Source: an uncultured Roseburia sp. (GTDB taxonomy: Bacteria > Bacillota > Clostridia > Lachnospirales > Lachnospiraceae). From it: DNA of 5,712 nt. The notes under the pieces are model-generated. The model was not told the origin of the DNA. It saw only the letters and a list, made by a program, of their open reading frames with translations, and searched no databases. The position numbers and the translations under genes are program-made. Location: NCBI GenBank assembly GCA_947057405.1, contig CAMSEJ010000171.1, forward strand, positions 1 to 5,712, read 5' to 3'. This document shows positions 5,418-5,712 of the stretch, one piece after another (within the stretch, counting starts at the first letter, position 1; each line of letters starts with the position of its first letter).

Positions 5418-5712
5418 AAGATAAGCAGAGCGATAAGCCGGGTTATGTCGTGAATGATCATCTGTCTAGGACAGCCGTTACCGGCTGCCTCAAGCGACCA
5501 ACCTAAAGCTGGCGGGCCACGTCAACGCTTTTGTTCGGTCTTGCTTCGGATGGGGTTTACATATGCCCCCGCCGTTACCGGCGGGGCGGTAGTCTCTTAC
5601 ACTGCCCTTCCGCCCTTACCGGGGAACCTCCCCGGCGGTATATTTCTGTTGCACTATCCTTGGAGTCGCCTCCACCGGACGTTATCCGGCATCCTGCCCT
5701 GTGAAGCCCGGA
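5418..5712 (-). ncRNA. rnpB: RNase P RNA, class A type (5' end beyond window)
   Basis: This is the catalytic RNA of ribonuclease P, which removes 5' leaders from precursor tRNAs together with the RnpA protein. Reading the minus strand from the window edge, TCCGGGCTTCACAGGGCAG matches the conserved 5' region following GAGGAAAG, so roughly 60 nt of the 5' end (P1-P3 strands) are missing. Further family hallmarks follow in order: AGTGCAACAGAAA and ACCGCC, GGTAAGGGCGGAAGG, GTAAGAGACTACCGC, GTAAACCCCATCCGAAGCAAGA, and near the 3' end AACCCGGCTTATC. Two stems capped by GTAA tetraloops (5567-5586 and 5472-5487) match the class A P14 and P18 helices. The 3' boundary is approximate; it should include the P1 3' strand around 5418-5430. 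The gene lies directly upstream of the zinc-ribbon operon on the same strand. Confidence 0.95.

Noticed and set aside
5472..5586. Repeated GCCGTTACCGGC as a mobile or palindromic repeat
   Set aside because: Both copies are GTAA-capped helices of the RNase P RNA (P18 and P14).

Overview
The window looks like a chromosomal segment of a Clostridia (Firmicutes) genome, most likely a Lachnospiraceae-type gut anaerobe. The grounds are a class A-type RNase P RNA, strong AGGAGG-like ribosome binding sites, moderate GC content, and a gene set (isoamylase-type glycogen debrancher, DUF5685 protein, J-domain protein, small zinc-ribbon membrane protein) that I associate with that family. The genus cannot be fixed from the sequence alone.

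Everything recognised lies on the minus strand, so the biological order runs from high to low coordinates. (1) About 5418-5712: the 3' four-fifths or so of the RNase P RNA gene rnpB, with its 5' end beyond the window. (2) 3394-5262: a compact three-gene operon with its own sigma-A-like promoter (5304-5332). It encodes a small membrane protein with a C-terminal zinc ribbon, a DUF5685 protein and a J-domain/TPR-like co-chaperone with a cysteine-rich tail. The genes are 11 nt apart and then overlap by 17 nt, and the operon ends in a classic intrinsic terminator (3358-3394) that overlaps the last stop codon. (3) 880-3255: a GH13 glycogen debranching enzyme (GlgX/isoamylase type) with its own promoter (3301-3329) and an unusual N-terminal charged tail built from 39-bp tandem repeats. 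(4) 593-879: a gene-poor spacer with a large hairpin just after the debrancher and the promoter of the next gene. (5) 1-592: a MerR-family regulator with a two-helix membrane segment, truncated by the window edge just as a probable zinc-binding tail begins.

RNase P RNA and the debrancher are housekeeping genes (tRNA 5' maturation, alpha-glucan breakdown). The middle operon is the least understood part. Tight coupling of a membrane zinc-ribbon protein, a DUF5685 protein with aspartate-rich motifs and a J-protein suggests a membrane-linked assembly served by DnaK, but its biochemical role is unknown. The MerR gene is more AT-rich than its neighbours, has a MerR-style promoter with a 19-bp spacer, and may belong to a separately acquired segment whose boundary falls in the 593-840 spacer.
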